From NCBI RefSeq assembly GCF_042477335.2, contig NC_091727.1, positions 119,815,501-119,879,500 of the forward strand: DNA of 64,000 nucleotides, written 5' to 3'. The first letter of the stretch is position 1. Every line of letters starts with the position of its first letter. Source of the DNA: Ovis canadensis (taxonomy: Eukaryota > Chordata > Mammalia > Artiodactyla > Bovidae). Made by a program: the position numbers and the translations under genes. The notes beneath the pieces were generated by a model, which was given only the letters and a program-made list of their open reading frames with translations, was not told where the DNA came from and did not search any database. Shown here piece by piece: positions 1-9,086 of this stretch.

Positions 1-900
1 AAACCAGTTAAAATCAATTGAGTCCAAGATGACAAGTCAAATTGAAGTAAACCTTAATTCCCAATCTATAAGCCAACAGATACACCCAGAGGTGGCAGGA
101 CAGCTCCAAGCCACTATCAAAAGATGGAGGAGTGGGTGGTTCCCCAATGGCTGGGATGATCCTCCCACTCATTAGCATATGAATTAACCCCGCTTACAAA
201 ACCTAACCAGACCACATTCCATGACCTTGTCCTCAGCAATGTCCTCGGCAATGGCCCACACAGCAAAGCACGGCTTCTCTCTGAATCCTAACAAATCCCC
301 CTTTTACTTTTTGTCCAGGCTTGAGTCCCAGGATAGAACTGAAGAACAGGAGGAAAAAGCAGTGGGAAAAACGTGCCAAGGAATCCCCTTCATAGCCTGC
401 CGGAAAATCTGCTAAATTCCTTACCTGTGCTCACAGTTTTCATTGGCCTGACTCTTGGTACAGAGAAGAGTAGGGACAGAAGAACGCCCACCGGCTTGGA
501 TAACAGCTACTGGGGCCCAGCAGATAGTGCCTTTGGGACATACCAAAGAGTAGCCTCTCCAGAATCCCTCAGTTGCACCCACAGCCACCTGCCTGTGTGC
601 AGGGGGTTTGAGGAAACAAGAAATGAGAGATTGTAAAGTAATTCAGATTTCGATAGGCATATGTCCCTCCAGCCATCGGAGCGAGGACCTCCTACCTTAA
701 CCGGAGGTCTTCTGGAATCTGAGACTGAGCCGTGTGAGCTTTCTTCTGAGTTCGTTTTTTGCTGTCCTGGTTTCCAGCATGATGGGCCTTCCCCTGTGCT
801 GGGTTTTCTTCCTGTTCAGCTTCCACTGCAGGAGGTTCACTGAGTTGGGCTCCTGCTGTGCTTGTCCTCTTCCACACAGAGGTTATTTCAGCCAGGTTAA
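1..900 (-). mobile_element. Endogenous retrovirus leader / internal remnant
   Basis: This DNA lies inside the retroviral LTR at 923-1399 when read on the minus strand, directly after a primer binding site, so it should be 5' leader and perhaps the start of gag. No long frame survives; the best minus-strand frame (692-877, 61 codons) shows no recognisable Gag motif. The part below about 290 (TG-start and TATA-like words on the minus strand) could instead be a second LTR-like insertion. The provirus continues off the left edge of the window. The retroviral assignment rests on the LTR and primer site, not on protein similarity. Confidence 0.5.
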
Positions 901-918
901 ATCCGAGTCACAGCATCA
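901..918 (-). other. Retroviral primer binding site, tRNA-His type
   Basis: Read on the minus strand the 18 bases are tgatgctgtgactcggat. This matches the complement of the 3' end of tRNA-His (TGGTGCCGTGACTCGGAT, as in the HERV-H group) at 16 of 18 positions. It sits 4 bases inside the LTR end, which is where a primer binding site belongs. The tRNA sequence is from general knowledge; the match was counted by eye. Confidence 0.65.
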
Positions 919-922
919 TAGA

Positions 923-1399
923 TGTCAGGTGAGTGTATGCTTCTCGGTTCTTGTCTCATCACAACAGTGATTTGGAACAACGGACATTAAAGCCCTCAGC
1001 GCATCACAGCTCTCAGGTCTTGAACAAACCATGCCATAGCTCTAAGACAAATCAGTGTTATACCTCTATTTTATTTAGAAGATAGCAGGAGAATCCATCC
1101 TCAAAGAAGAGAAGAGAGTCGGGGAGCACAAGAGTGCACGTGGGGGGGGGTGGAGTTGAGAGAGAGCATTTGCATGTGGGAGAGAGAGAGCAAGAGAGCA
1201 CTTGGCTCCTCCTTTTATATGTTTTCTTCCCCCTGGGCCTGCCCTATGCAAACTGGGCTCAGCCAGGAGTGCTGTTCTACCTGAAGTCCTCACTCAGGTC
1301 CTCAGACCTTCCTTTGTTCTATTTTCACAGGCTTTTCCCTCCCTTGTCTTTTAGCCACTGCCATTTTGGACTCCTTTTCCCTATTCTAACTACCTAACA
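923..1399 (-). mobile_element. Endogenous retrovirus LTR (5' LTR, minus strand)
   Basis: A 477-bp block bounded by TG and CA. On the minus strand it starts TGTTAGG, carries a TATA-like word catataaaag (plus 1213-1222), an AATAAA polyadenylation signal (plus 1070-1075), and ends in tgaca just before the primer binding site. This is the normal U3-R-U5 order of a gammaretrovirus-like LTR. A G run at 1141-1150 and a GA-rich stretch lie in the middle. Because a primer site follows, it is the 5' LTR of a provirus (or its remnant) rather than a solo LTR. The family name was not assigned. Confidence 0.72.
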
Positions 1400-1766
1400 A
1401 GTTCATAGCAATTTTTATACATGGGGCAAATGTTACTAAAAAGAAGTATTTGTAAATAGAAAAAAATCTGTATCCTTTACTGTAGGAACTGTAGATTCTC
1501 GTAATCATAGGACTGACAGAACCAAAAAAGAACAAAGTGGGAACCAAACACAGTTTTTAGTGGGAAAAAGTGTAAGCGGCCTTTCCCTGATTAGATGATT
1601 CCCTTGACCTAAGACAAGGTTTCTTAGCCTTAACATTACAGACATCTTGAGCTGAGTAATTCTATGTTGCAGGGGACTGTCATATGTATTGTGGGATGTT
1701 TAGCCACATCCCTGCCTTCTGCTCACTTGATGCCAGTAACAAGACTCATGAAGTTGTACCGACCGT
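1400..1766. other. No feature seen
   Basis: Flanking DNA between the LTR and a Bov-tA SINE; no frame, RNA gene or recognisable repeat was seen. Confidence 0.5.
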
Positions 1767-2118
1767 AAGTGAAAGTGTTAGTCACTAAGTTGTGTCCAAC
1801 TCTTTGCAACCCCATGGACTGTAGCCCACCAGGCTCCTTTGTCCATGATATTCTCCAGGCAAGAATACTGGAGTGGGAAGGGAGATAGGAGGGAGGTTCT
1901 AAAGGGAGGGGATATACGTATACCTATGGCTGATTCACATTGAGGTGTGACAGAAAACAACAAAATTCTGTAAAACAATTATCCTTCAAAAAAAGAAATA
2001 ACAATACTGGAGTGGATTGCCATTCCCTTCTCCAGGGGATCTTCTAGACCCAGGGATCAAACTCCAGTCTCCTGCATTGCAGGCAGACTCTTTACCTTCT
2101 GAGCCACCCAGGAAGCCC
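1767..2118 (-). mobile_element. Bov-tA SINE split by an L1 fragment
   Basis: Minus-strand Bov-tA element: the tRNA-derived head (gggcttcctgggtggctcag on the minus strand) is at the right end and the BovB-derived body (gttagtcactaag, ccccatggactgtagcc) at the left. The body is interrupted at 1877-2002 by an L1 3' fragment and resumes at 2016 exactly where it left off. Confidence 0.88.
1877..2002 (+). mobile_element. Truncated L1 3' end inserted in a Bov-tA
   Basis: A 126-bp insert ending in an A-rich tail (ccttcaaaaaaagaaataac). Its body resembles the end of the ruminant L1 3' UTR (gacagaaaacaacaaaattc). It is flanked by a perfect 13-bp target-site duplication aatactggagtgg at 1864-1876 and 2003-2015, so it is a severely 5'-truncated L1 insertion younger than the SINE. 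Confidence 0.8.
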
Positions 2119-3074
2119 TGAACCAGCCAAAGTCTTACCATATTTTGCCTGGGAGGCAAAACTCACTGGCATAGAGTTTTCACAGATGTAATAGAGTAGT
2201 GCCATGTTAAAATAAATTTTAAAAAAGGCAACACTTTCATGCTCATATAAGTGATCTGGTTCCATGCTTGGCCCCTTTTTGACATGATTTGAGTGTTACA
2301 AGCAGAAGGGCCCCTAATAAGTAATTATGATTAGTGGGTAGGTAAGGGCATGGGCCAATAGTCTTACCTTAAGTGACAAAAGGGTTAATGTATACTCAAC
2401 CTTGACCAAGTATTCATAGCCTTGAAACTCAGTTCTAATTATTCTCAAGTGATTCTGAAGGTTCATGACACACAGTCATTTGTCAGTGTTCTGGGGCGTG
2501 AAATTGGGCCATGTCCTCTCTGTAGCTGGTTATGTGGAGGTGAGTTACTTAGCTAGTAAGTGAAACTATCTGACTGGCCACCACAGACTTCATTTTCTTT
2601 TTCTTTAAGTGCCTGCTTTTTAACATAGCTTTGTTCTCTATTGGAAATGGATGACATAGCAACGTTTAGGAATAGGGTGGGACTAAGTAACTTTCTTGTA
2701 TGAAGACTGTACAGAGAATGCCAATTTCCAAGTAATGGTGCTGAAAGTGAAATGATCTAAGAGCACAGTGACTTAATAATATTGGTAGAATTTAAGAGCT
2801 TTATGAATTATTTTAGACTGTATTTATAAGACTGTTAAAGACCCAAAGGGTTCCCTTAAAATTTTCAGTCATACTTCACTACATTTTATGGGGACATTAT
2901 ATGCTAGAGTGGTATTCATGGATTTGAAAATCTGCAAAGATCTTAAGAAATAACTCTCAAGAATTCCAAGGAGCTCCTAAAATTTAGAGGTCTCGGATGT
3001 GTCTTTTCCTCTCTAGACCCCAAATCAAATCATGATCAGCTGAATGAATGCTTGTCTCCTTAATGCCATTGTTG
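2119..3074. other. No feature seen
   Basis: Unique-looking AT-rich DNA; no long frame, RNA gene or named repeat recognised. Confidence 0.45.
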
Positions 3075-3615
3075 GGGGAGGAGAGATTTCACTGCTTTCC
3101 CCTCTTAGATCTTTTGGCTGGCAATTAAAATGACATGAGGGAGACTAATAGGAGAAAATCAAATTTATTACATGTGAACAGGGAATTCACATAAGTATGA
3201 AGAATTTCAAAGACATCAAGACAAGGTGACATATACTTATTCTGGATTAAGGAGGAGGAGGTAGGGGTCTGAGGCATCAAGGAGAAGTAAGGTAATGCAC
3301 AAGAAGATAAAGAGTTAACGTTTGGGAAACAAATACTTCTTTGGCGTTCCAAATGCAATGGCACACAGAAACAACTGATCAAATGGGCTTTGCCAAGTTC
3401 CTCTCTTTCTACCATACTTACTATTTCACTATAATTATCTATGGTCATAACTTCTTCCTGGAACAGGCCCTCTAAAATTCTTTTAGGCAGTTGGGGGAAG
3501 CTCAAAGGCTTTTCTTTAGTCTTTTGGGGCTTGGTTGTTTGTTTTCAGCTCAAAATAATCTTCATACCAGAGTGGCACATCTTGGGGCAAGCCTGCCCTT
3601 GGCCCTAACACCACC
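3075..3615 (-). mobile_element. Probable old retroviral LTR
   Basis: On the minus strand this reads like a mammalian ERV LTR: a start near gtggtgttagggccaagg, then ccccaagatgtgccac, and near the end catgtaataaatttgatttt (polyadenylation signal) followed by ctcctattagtctccctcat. The 126-codon minus-strand frame inside it (3125-3505) is judged fortuitous. Boundaries and family are uncertain. Confidence 0.5.
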
Positions 3616-3949
3616 ACGAAAGCAAGTCTATTCCCTATTTGATATTCAGATTATGTGACTCCCCTATTCTCAAGCCTGTAGTGTAATCAACTCTATAGCA
3701 AGTCAACTTGGAGGCTATGCACTCAAAGTCTCCACTCCATGATTTCCTATTCCTTATTTTCTGCACATTCTCATTTGGTTCTTCACTGTGATTTCCATTT
3801 CCTAAACCGAGGTTCTTTTCCGCTACCTTCACATGGTTCATTGGACCAGGAGAGGCCAAAAGAGCCCTCTTTAATTCATCTCTGCCATACCATATTGCCT
3901 TACACAATACTAAAGGCTCACTACTATGAAAACGCCATCTAGTATAAAC
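3616..3949. other. No feature seen
   Basis: No convincing gene or repeat. Short opposing frames here overlap on both strands and look random. Confidence 0.45.
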
Positions 3950-4090
3950 AAAAAGAGCATAGCTTGTAGAGTCAGACAGACCTAGGTTTCAATCCATTTC
4001 TGCTATTTAGCATGTGTGTGAGACCAAGCAATTACTTCATTTGCTTCCACAATCCTCACAACATTGTAAGAATTATGAGGATTATCTGAT
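3950..4090 (+). repeat. MIR SINE (old)
   Basis: The words gagtcagacagacctaggtt, tctgctatttagc and a later tatgaggattatc follow the order of the MIR core SINE (head, core, tail). Diverged and partial. Confidence 0.65.
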
Positions 4091-4370
4091 CCATGACCCC
4101 CAACATACATTTTTGTCACCTCAACTGGCTTAGCTTTTCAATTTCCCCGCTATTCTTATTTCAGCCAATGGCATCCAATATCTCATTTCAGTATCCTATC
4201 ACAAAATCTGATCAAGTCTACCACCTATTATTTCTTATATATACTTCCATCTCTCCATCCACACTATCACTATTCTTCCTTTATATTTTGCCTAGACCAC
4301 TACATGTGTTTCATAAGTGATCTTGTTTCTTTCATCCTCCATTTCCCCCTTCTCACAGCTTCCAAGGTGA

Positions 4371-4500
4371 CCTTTTTTTTTTTTTTTTTTTGGCTGCACC
4401 ATGCAGCATGTGGGATCTTAGTTCCCCAACCAGGGATCAAACCCACGTCCCCTGCAGTGGAAGCACGGAGTCCTAACTACTAGACTGCCAGGGAAGTCCC
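4371..4500 (-). mobile_element. CHR-type tRNA-derived SINE
   Basis: Minus strand begins gggacttccctggcagtcta, the tRNA-derived head of cetartiodactyl CHR SINEs, and ends in a long A tail (seen as T at 4374-4391). Short version lacking most of the body. Confidence 0.8.
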
Positions 4501-4514
4501 ATACAATTAACCTT

Positions 4515-4522
<8 letters not shown>

Positions 4523-4570
<48 letters not shown>
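4523..4570 (+). repeat. (TG)24 microsatellite
   Basis: About 24 uninterrupted TG units following a short TA run, placed between two SINE pieces. Likely length-polymorphic. Confidence 0.95.
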
Positions 4571-4574
<4 letters not shown>

Positions 4575-4895
4575 ATATTTATTTAATTTGGTTGTGCTGG
4601 TCTTAGTTGTGGCACATGGGCAGGATCTTTCTTCTTCCTTCCCACATGTGGGATCTTTGAGCTTCCCAGATGGCATAGTGGTAAAAAATCTGCCTGCCAA
4701 TGCAGGACAGGCAAGAGACGTGGATTTGATCACTAAGTTGGGAAGATCCTGGGGATGGTGGTGTAGTGGGGGAGGGAGGGCAGGAGGAAATGGCCACCTG
4801 TGGCATGTGGGATTACTTTCCCTAATCAGAGACTGAACCCAGGCCCCTACATTGCAAACTCAGAGTCTTGACCACTGGGCTACCAGGGAAGTTTC
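4571..4895 (-). mobile_element. CHR-type SINE interrupted by a Bov-tA piece
   Basis: An outer minus-strand CHR-type SINE occupies 4571-4655 and about 4790-4895 (the right end reads aaacttccctggtagcccag on the minus strand). Between them, about 4656-4760 on the plus strand resembles a Bov-tA head (gagcttcccagatggc, tctgcctgccaatgcagg). Junctions are approximate; a repeated tgtggga... word on both sides may be the target-site duplication. Confidence 0.65.
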
Positions 4896-5082
4896 ACACT
4901 TTATTTAGGTCACAATCCTCTGAAGGGCTTGTTAAGACACAGATAGCTGGACTTTATCCCCAAATTTTCTCATTAGGTAGGTCTAAGATGGGACATCATT
5001 ATTTGCATATCTATAAGTTCTCAGATGATGCTGCTGGTTTAGGGACCACTACAATAGCATTCTTTCTTGTTTCAGAGCCCCT

Positions 5083-5427
5083 CAGTTCAGTTCAGTCGCT
5101 CAGTCGTGTCCGACTCTTTGCGACCCCATGAATCGCAGCACGCCAGGCCTCCCTGTCCATTACCAACTCCCGGAGTTCACTCAGATTCATGTCTATCGAG
5201 TCAGTGATGCCATCCAGCCATCTCATCCTCTGTCGTCCCCTTCTCCTCCTGCTCCCAATCCCTCCCAGCATCAAAGTCTTTTCCAATGAGTCAACTCTTC
5301 GCATGAGGTGGCCAAAGTACTGGAGCTTCAGCTTTAGCATCATTCCTTCCAAAGAAATCCCCGGGCTGATCTCCTTGCAGTCCAAGGGACTCTCAAGAGT
5401 CTTCTCCAACACCATAGTTCAAAAGCA
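5083..5427 (-). mobile_element. BovB LINE 3' fragment
   Basis: A 345-bp 5'-truncated BovB 3' end (minus strand ends ...gactgagcgactgaactgaa). It is flanked by an 11-bp target-site duplication tcagagcccct at 5072-5082 and 5428-5438. It is well preserved, so this is a relatively recent copy. The 107-codon minus-strand frame is the C-terminal tail of the BovB ORF. Confidence 0.9.
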
Positions 5428-5438
5428 TCAGAGCCCCT

Positions 5439-6205
5439 AGACACATAGAAACCTTTACCTGGGTCATACATCAAGTGTAAACTTTAAACAACCCTTATGA
5501 AAGGCTTCCCTTGAGCTTCCAGACTAAACAGTCTTGAGATATTTTTCATAGCATGCACAATATTTGTGATTAGTTATTTGTGTAATTATTTTTTTTTTAC
5601 TTAAAGAAACATACATCAAACTGTCTCATGAAGGCAAGGACCCTGTCTTCAAGTCTTTAGAGCTTGGCACACTGATTGGCTCATAACATGCACTCAACAA
5701 ATTTTGTTGAATAAGATTTTAATAAACAATTGTATTCTATATTTTAAAACTGTTAAAGTTCGTTCACTGACACTGTTTCCCATCACAAATTTTCAACATT
5801 CTTTCCTTCTGAGACTAACACAACTTGCTCATAGTTTTTCCATTCACTAACTTTTGCCCCTACCTGTACTCTAAACAAATACAGGGCTTTCAATTCAAAT
5901 TATATATTGAATTCACCTGAAGAGTTTTCCAAGGTACAAGGTCCCACCTCTGGCCAACTGAACCAGAATTTCTACACTTAAAAAATAGAATTTCCAAATA
6001 TTTTTTTAAAAAAATTCCACAGGCAATTTTGATGCACAATAAGAGTTGATGAGCACTTCATGACTGGGTCTATCACTAGAGGTAAAACTACTTGTGTATA
6101 CACTGATGGTTATGCAACAATATAAGACATGTGGTTGGCAATCATCTTATACACTGTGGAAAAGACATTTCTTTCGCTGCTTTCAGTATATTTTAAGTTC
6201 CTAGA
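5439..6205. other. Mostly unique DNA with an L2/MIR-like piece
   Basis: About 5615-5710 (gaaggcaaggaccctgtctt, later gcactcaacaaattttgttg) resembles the common 3' end of an L2/MIR family element on the plus strand. The remainder is AT-rich and unrecognised. Confidence 0.5.
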
Positions 6206-7765
6206 TCACTACAGTTCAGTTGTTCAGTCGGGTCAACTTTGCGACCCCTTGGACTACAGCATGCCAGGCCGCCTTGTCCATCACCAACTCCTGGAGTTTA
6301 CTCAAACTCATGTCAATTGAGTCAGTAATACCATCCAACCATCTCATACTCTGACATCCCCTTCTCCTCCCACCTTCAATCTTTCCCCACTACATCAGGG
6401 TCTTTTCCAATGAGTCAGTTCTTTGCATCAGGTAGCCAAAGTATTGGGAGCTTCAGCTTCAGCATCAGTCTTTCCAATGAGTATTCAGGACTGATTTCCT
6501 TTAGGATGGACTGGTTGGATCTCCTTCCAGTCCAAGGGACTCTCAAGAGTCTTCTCCAACACCACAGTTCAAAAGCATCATTTCTTCGGCACTCAGCTTT
6601 CTTTATAGTCCAACTCTCACATCCGTACATGACTACTGCAAACACCAAAGCCTTGACTAGATGGACCTTTGTTGGCAAAGTAATGTCTCTGCTTTTTAAT
6701 ATGCTGTCTAGGTTGGTTGTAGCTTTTCTTCCAATGAACAAGCCTCTATTAATTTCATGGCAGCAGCCACCATCTGCAGTGATTTTGGAGCCCCCCAAAA
6801 TAAAGTCTGTCACTGTTTCCCCATCTATTTGCCATGACGTGATGGGACCAGATGCCATGATCTTAAGTTTTCTGAATGTTGAGTTTTAAGCCAACTTTTT
6901 CACTCTCCTCTTTCACTTTCATCAAGAGGCTCTTTAGTAGTTCTTTGCTTTCTGCTATAAGGGTGGTGTCATCTGCATATCTGAGCTTCTTGATCTTTCT
7001 CCCAGCTATCTTGATTCCAGCTTGTGCTTCATCCAGCCCAGGATTTCTCATGATGTACTCTGCATATAAGTTAAATAAGCAGGGTGACAATATACAGCCT
7101 TGATGTACTCCTTTTCCTATTTGGAAACAGTCTGTTGTTCCATGTCCAATTCTAACTGTTGCTTCCTGACTTGCATACCGATTTATAAAAAGGCTGGTCA
7201 GGTGGTCCAGTATTCCCATCTCTAAGAATTTTCCACAGTTTGTTGTGTTCCACACAGTCAAAGGCTTTGGCATAGTCAATAAAGCAGAAGTAGATGTTTT
7301 TCTGGAACTCTCTTGCTTTTTCCAGCAGTTGTTTGCAATTTGATCTCTGGTTTCTCTGCCTTTTCTAAATCCATCTTGAAAATCTGAAGTTCACGAATCA
7401 TGTACTGTTGAAGCCTGGCTTGGAGAATTTTGAGCATTACTTTACTAGCGTGTGTAGGTAAGTGAGTAAGTGTTAGTCACTCAGTAGTTCCCCAATCTTT
7501 GCGACCCCATGGACTGCAGCTCACCAGGTTCCTCTGTCCATGAGATTTTCCAGGCAAAGATACTGGAGTGGGCTGCCATTTCCCTCTCCAGGGGATCTTC
7601 CTAACCCAGGGATTGAACCTGGGCCTCCTGCACTGCAGGCAGATTCTTTAATGACTGAGCTACAAGGGAAGGCTGCTAGCGTGTGAGATGAGTGCAATTG
7701 TGTGATACTTTGCCCATTCTTTGGCATTGCCTTTCTTTGGGACTGGAATGAAAACTGACCTATCC
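6206..7765 (-). mobile_element. BovB LINE, 3' half, with Bov-tA inside
   Basis: Minus-strand BovB of about 1.3 kb (SINE excluded), running from its 3' end at 6206 to the middle of the reverse transcriptase region near 7765. Broken frames at 6415-6858 and 6863-7279 translate to RTE-type RT, including the catalytic motif YADDTTL and the preceding GVHQGCILSPCLFNLY. Frameshifts and stops make it inactive. A Bov-tA (7455-7675) splits it. At about 7765 the BovB match stops abruptly where the RBM15B-derived DNA begins. Confidence 0.9.
7455..7675 (-). mobile_element. Bov-tA SINE inside BovB
   Basis: Complete minus-strand Bov-tA flanked by a 10-bp target-site duplication ctagcgtgtg at 7445-7454 and 7676-7685. 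The surrounding BovB is continuous if the SINE and one repeat are removed. Confidence 0.9.
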
Positions 7766-9080
7766 CACCTCCCTATGCCCTGTGAGCTACTCCAAGACAG
7801 GGGTATACCTGGCACTGGAACCTGGATACCAACTTGCAGGTGCAGGACCGGACCAAGAGGACCTTTTTGGAAGGGGACTGGGCCAGCCCCAGTAAACGCT
7901 CTGACTGCCCAGTCTCTAGGGCTGTAGCTGCTCAATGCGCAGCTGGAGTGGTAAGTGCTGGGGAGGAGATGGGGTACAGGAGATTTGTCCTGCCCAAGGC
8001 CTCGGAGGACAGGTGGAAGTGCCGGAGCCTCTCTGGTGATCACAGAAGGACAACCCACTCCTTTTAGGAGGAACGGAGCAGGACCAAGGTTGGTGGGCAC
8101 CCTGCGGACCGAGGCTCCGACCGCAACCCCCAAGCACAGCCACAAGGAAGATCATTCCAGTGAAGGGGCAAAGGAGTCCGGCAGCAACTCCTTCAGCAAC
8201 AGCAGACATGGGACAGAAGAGCAGAGCCACCACACCTACCACGAGGTTCCCAACTCTTCCCACAGGAAAGAAGATCCGAGAGAGTAAGCATAGTCTTCAG
8301 ACCACTGAGTCTGAGCCCAAGCCTCTGGAAGAGCCAAAACATGAGACCAAAAAGCTCAAGAATCTTTCAGAGGATGCCCAGTCGCTACAGCTGGGTTGGA
8401 ATGGGCTTCTGCTGTTGAAAAACAGCTGCTTCCCGACATCTATGCACATCCTAGATGGGGATCAGGGGTGATCAGCAGTCCTCAAAAGATCACACTTCCA
8501 GGAGTAAGCTGATCCAGTTGAAGATTGCCCAGCGCCTTCTCCTGGACCAGCTCAAGCTTGAAGAAGTCACACGATGCATCACGCAGGGGGAGCACCAATG
8601 GCTACTCAGTGCTCCTGGCCATGCAGGTGAACCCCAGTGGGCCTGGCACTGAGCGGATGCCCACGATGGATCCCAGCCTACAGAGGCGGCTTCTCAGGAA
8701 CCTGGTCTCCTACTTGAAACAGAAGCAGGCTGCAGGGGTGATCAACCTGCTAGTGGGTGGGTCCAAGGGCAGAGACAGCATGGGCATGCTCTACTACACC
8801 TTCCCAACTGTGACTTTTCACAGCAGTACCTCCCATTAGCGCTGAGGACACTGGGCGACCTAGAGGAAGAACACATAGTGAGTGGTATAGTAAGAGAGGC
8901 AGCCTAGCCCAAACCTGTCCTTTCCAGCCCATTTGTCACTAAAGCAGTTATTTTAAAATCTGACCACTGCTGCCCTGCACCCCCAGCCCCACCCCATCTT
9001 ACACCCGAGATTTGTATTCTCCGCTGGGTTATACTGGTTCATCTGGTAGGGGACCAAAGTCATGTTCCCCCACCAAAACT
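7766..9080 (+). pseudogene. RBM15B: Processed pseudogene of RBM15B (C-terminal part)
   Basis: RBM15B is a nuclear RNA-binding protein with a C-terminal SPOC domain. The DNA encodes recognisable pieces in shifting frames: DRTKRTFLEGDWASPSKR (from about 7843), HSSEGAKESGSNSFSNSRHG (about 8151), EPKPLEEPKHETKKLKNLSE (about 8313), then SPOC-domain pieces FPTSMHILDGDQG, LRNLVSYLKQKQAAGV (about 8690) and DFSQQYLPLALRTLG (8812 on), ending in a stop at 8905-8907. What follows to about 9080 is probably 3' UTR. At least five frame changes are needed, so it cannot make the protein. No introns are seen, which fits a retrocopy, but no poly-A tail or target-site duplication was found. It is 5'-truncated, lacking the RNA-recognition motifs. 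The exact left boundary (7766-7840) is uncertain. Assignment is from remembered family sequence, not a search. Confidence 0.85.
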
Positions 9081-9086
9081 AAGTTC

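Noticed and set aside
3125..3505. 126-codon minus-strand frame
   Set aside because: It lies within LTR-like repeat DNA and includes the polyadenylation-signal region; no protein motif.
4523..4570. CRISPR or phage-like repeat array
   Set aside because: It is a simple TG microsatellite; the DNA is vertebrate and no CRISPR-type direct repeats with spacers exist anywhere in the window.
7660..8263. Long minus-strand frames (161 and 115 codons)
   Set aside because: Antisense to the RBM15B-derived sequence, which explains the coding bias on the plus strand; treated as shadows.
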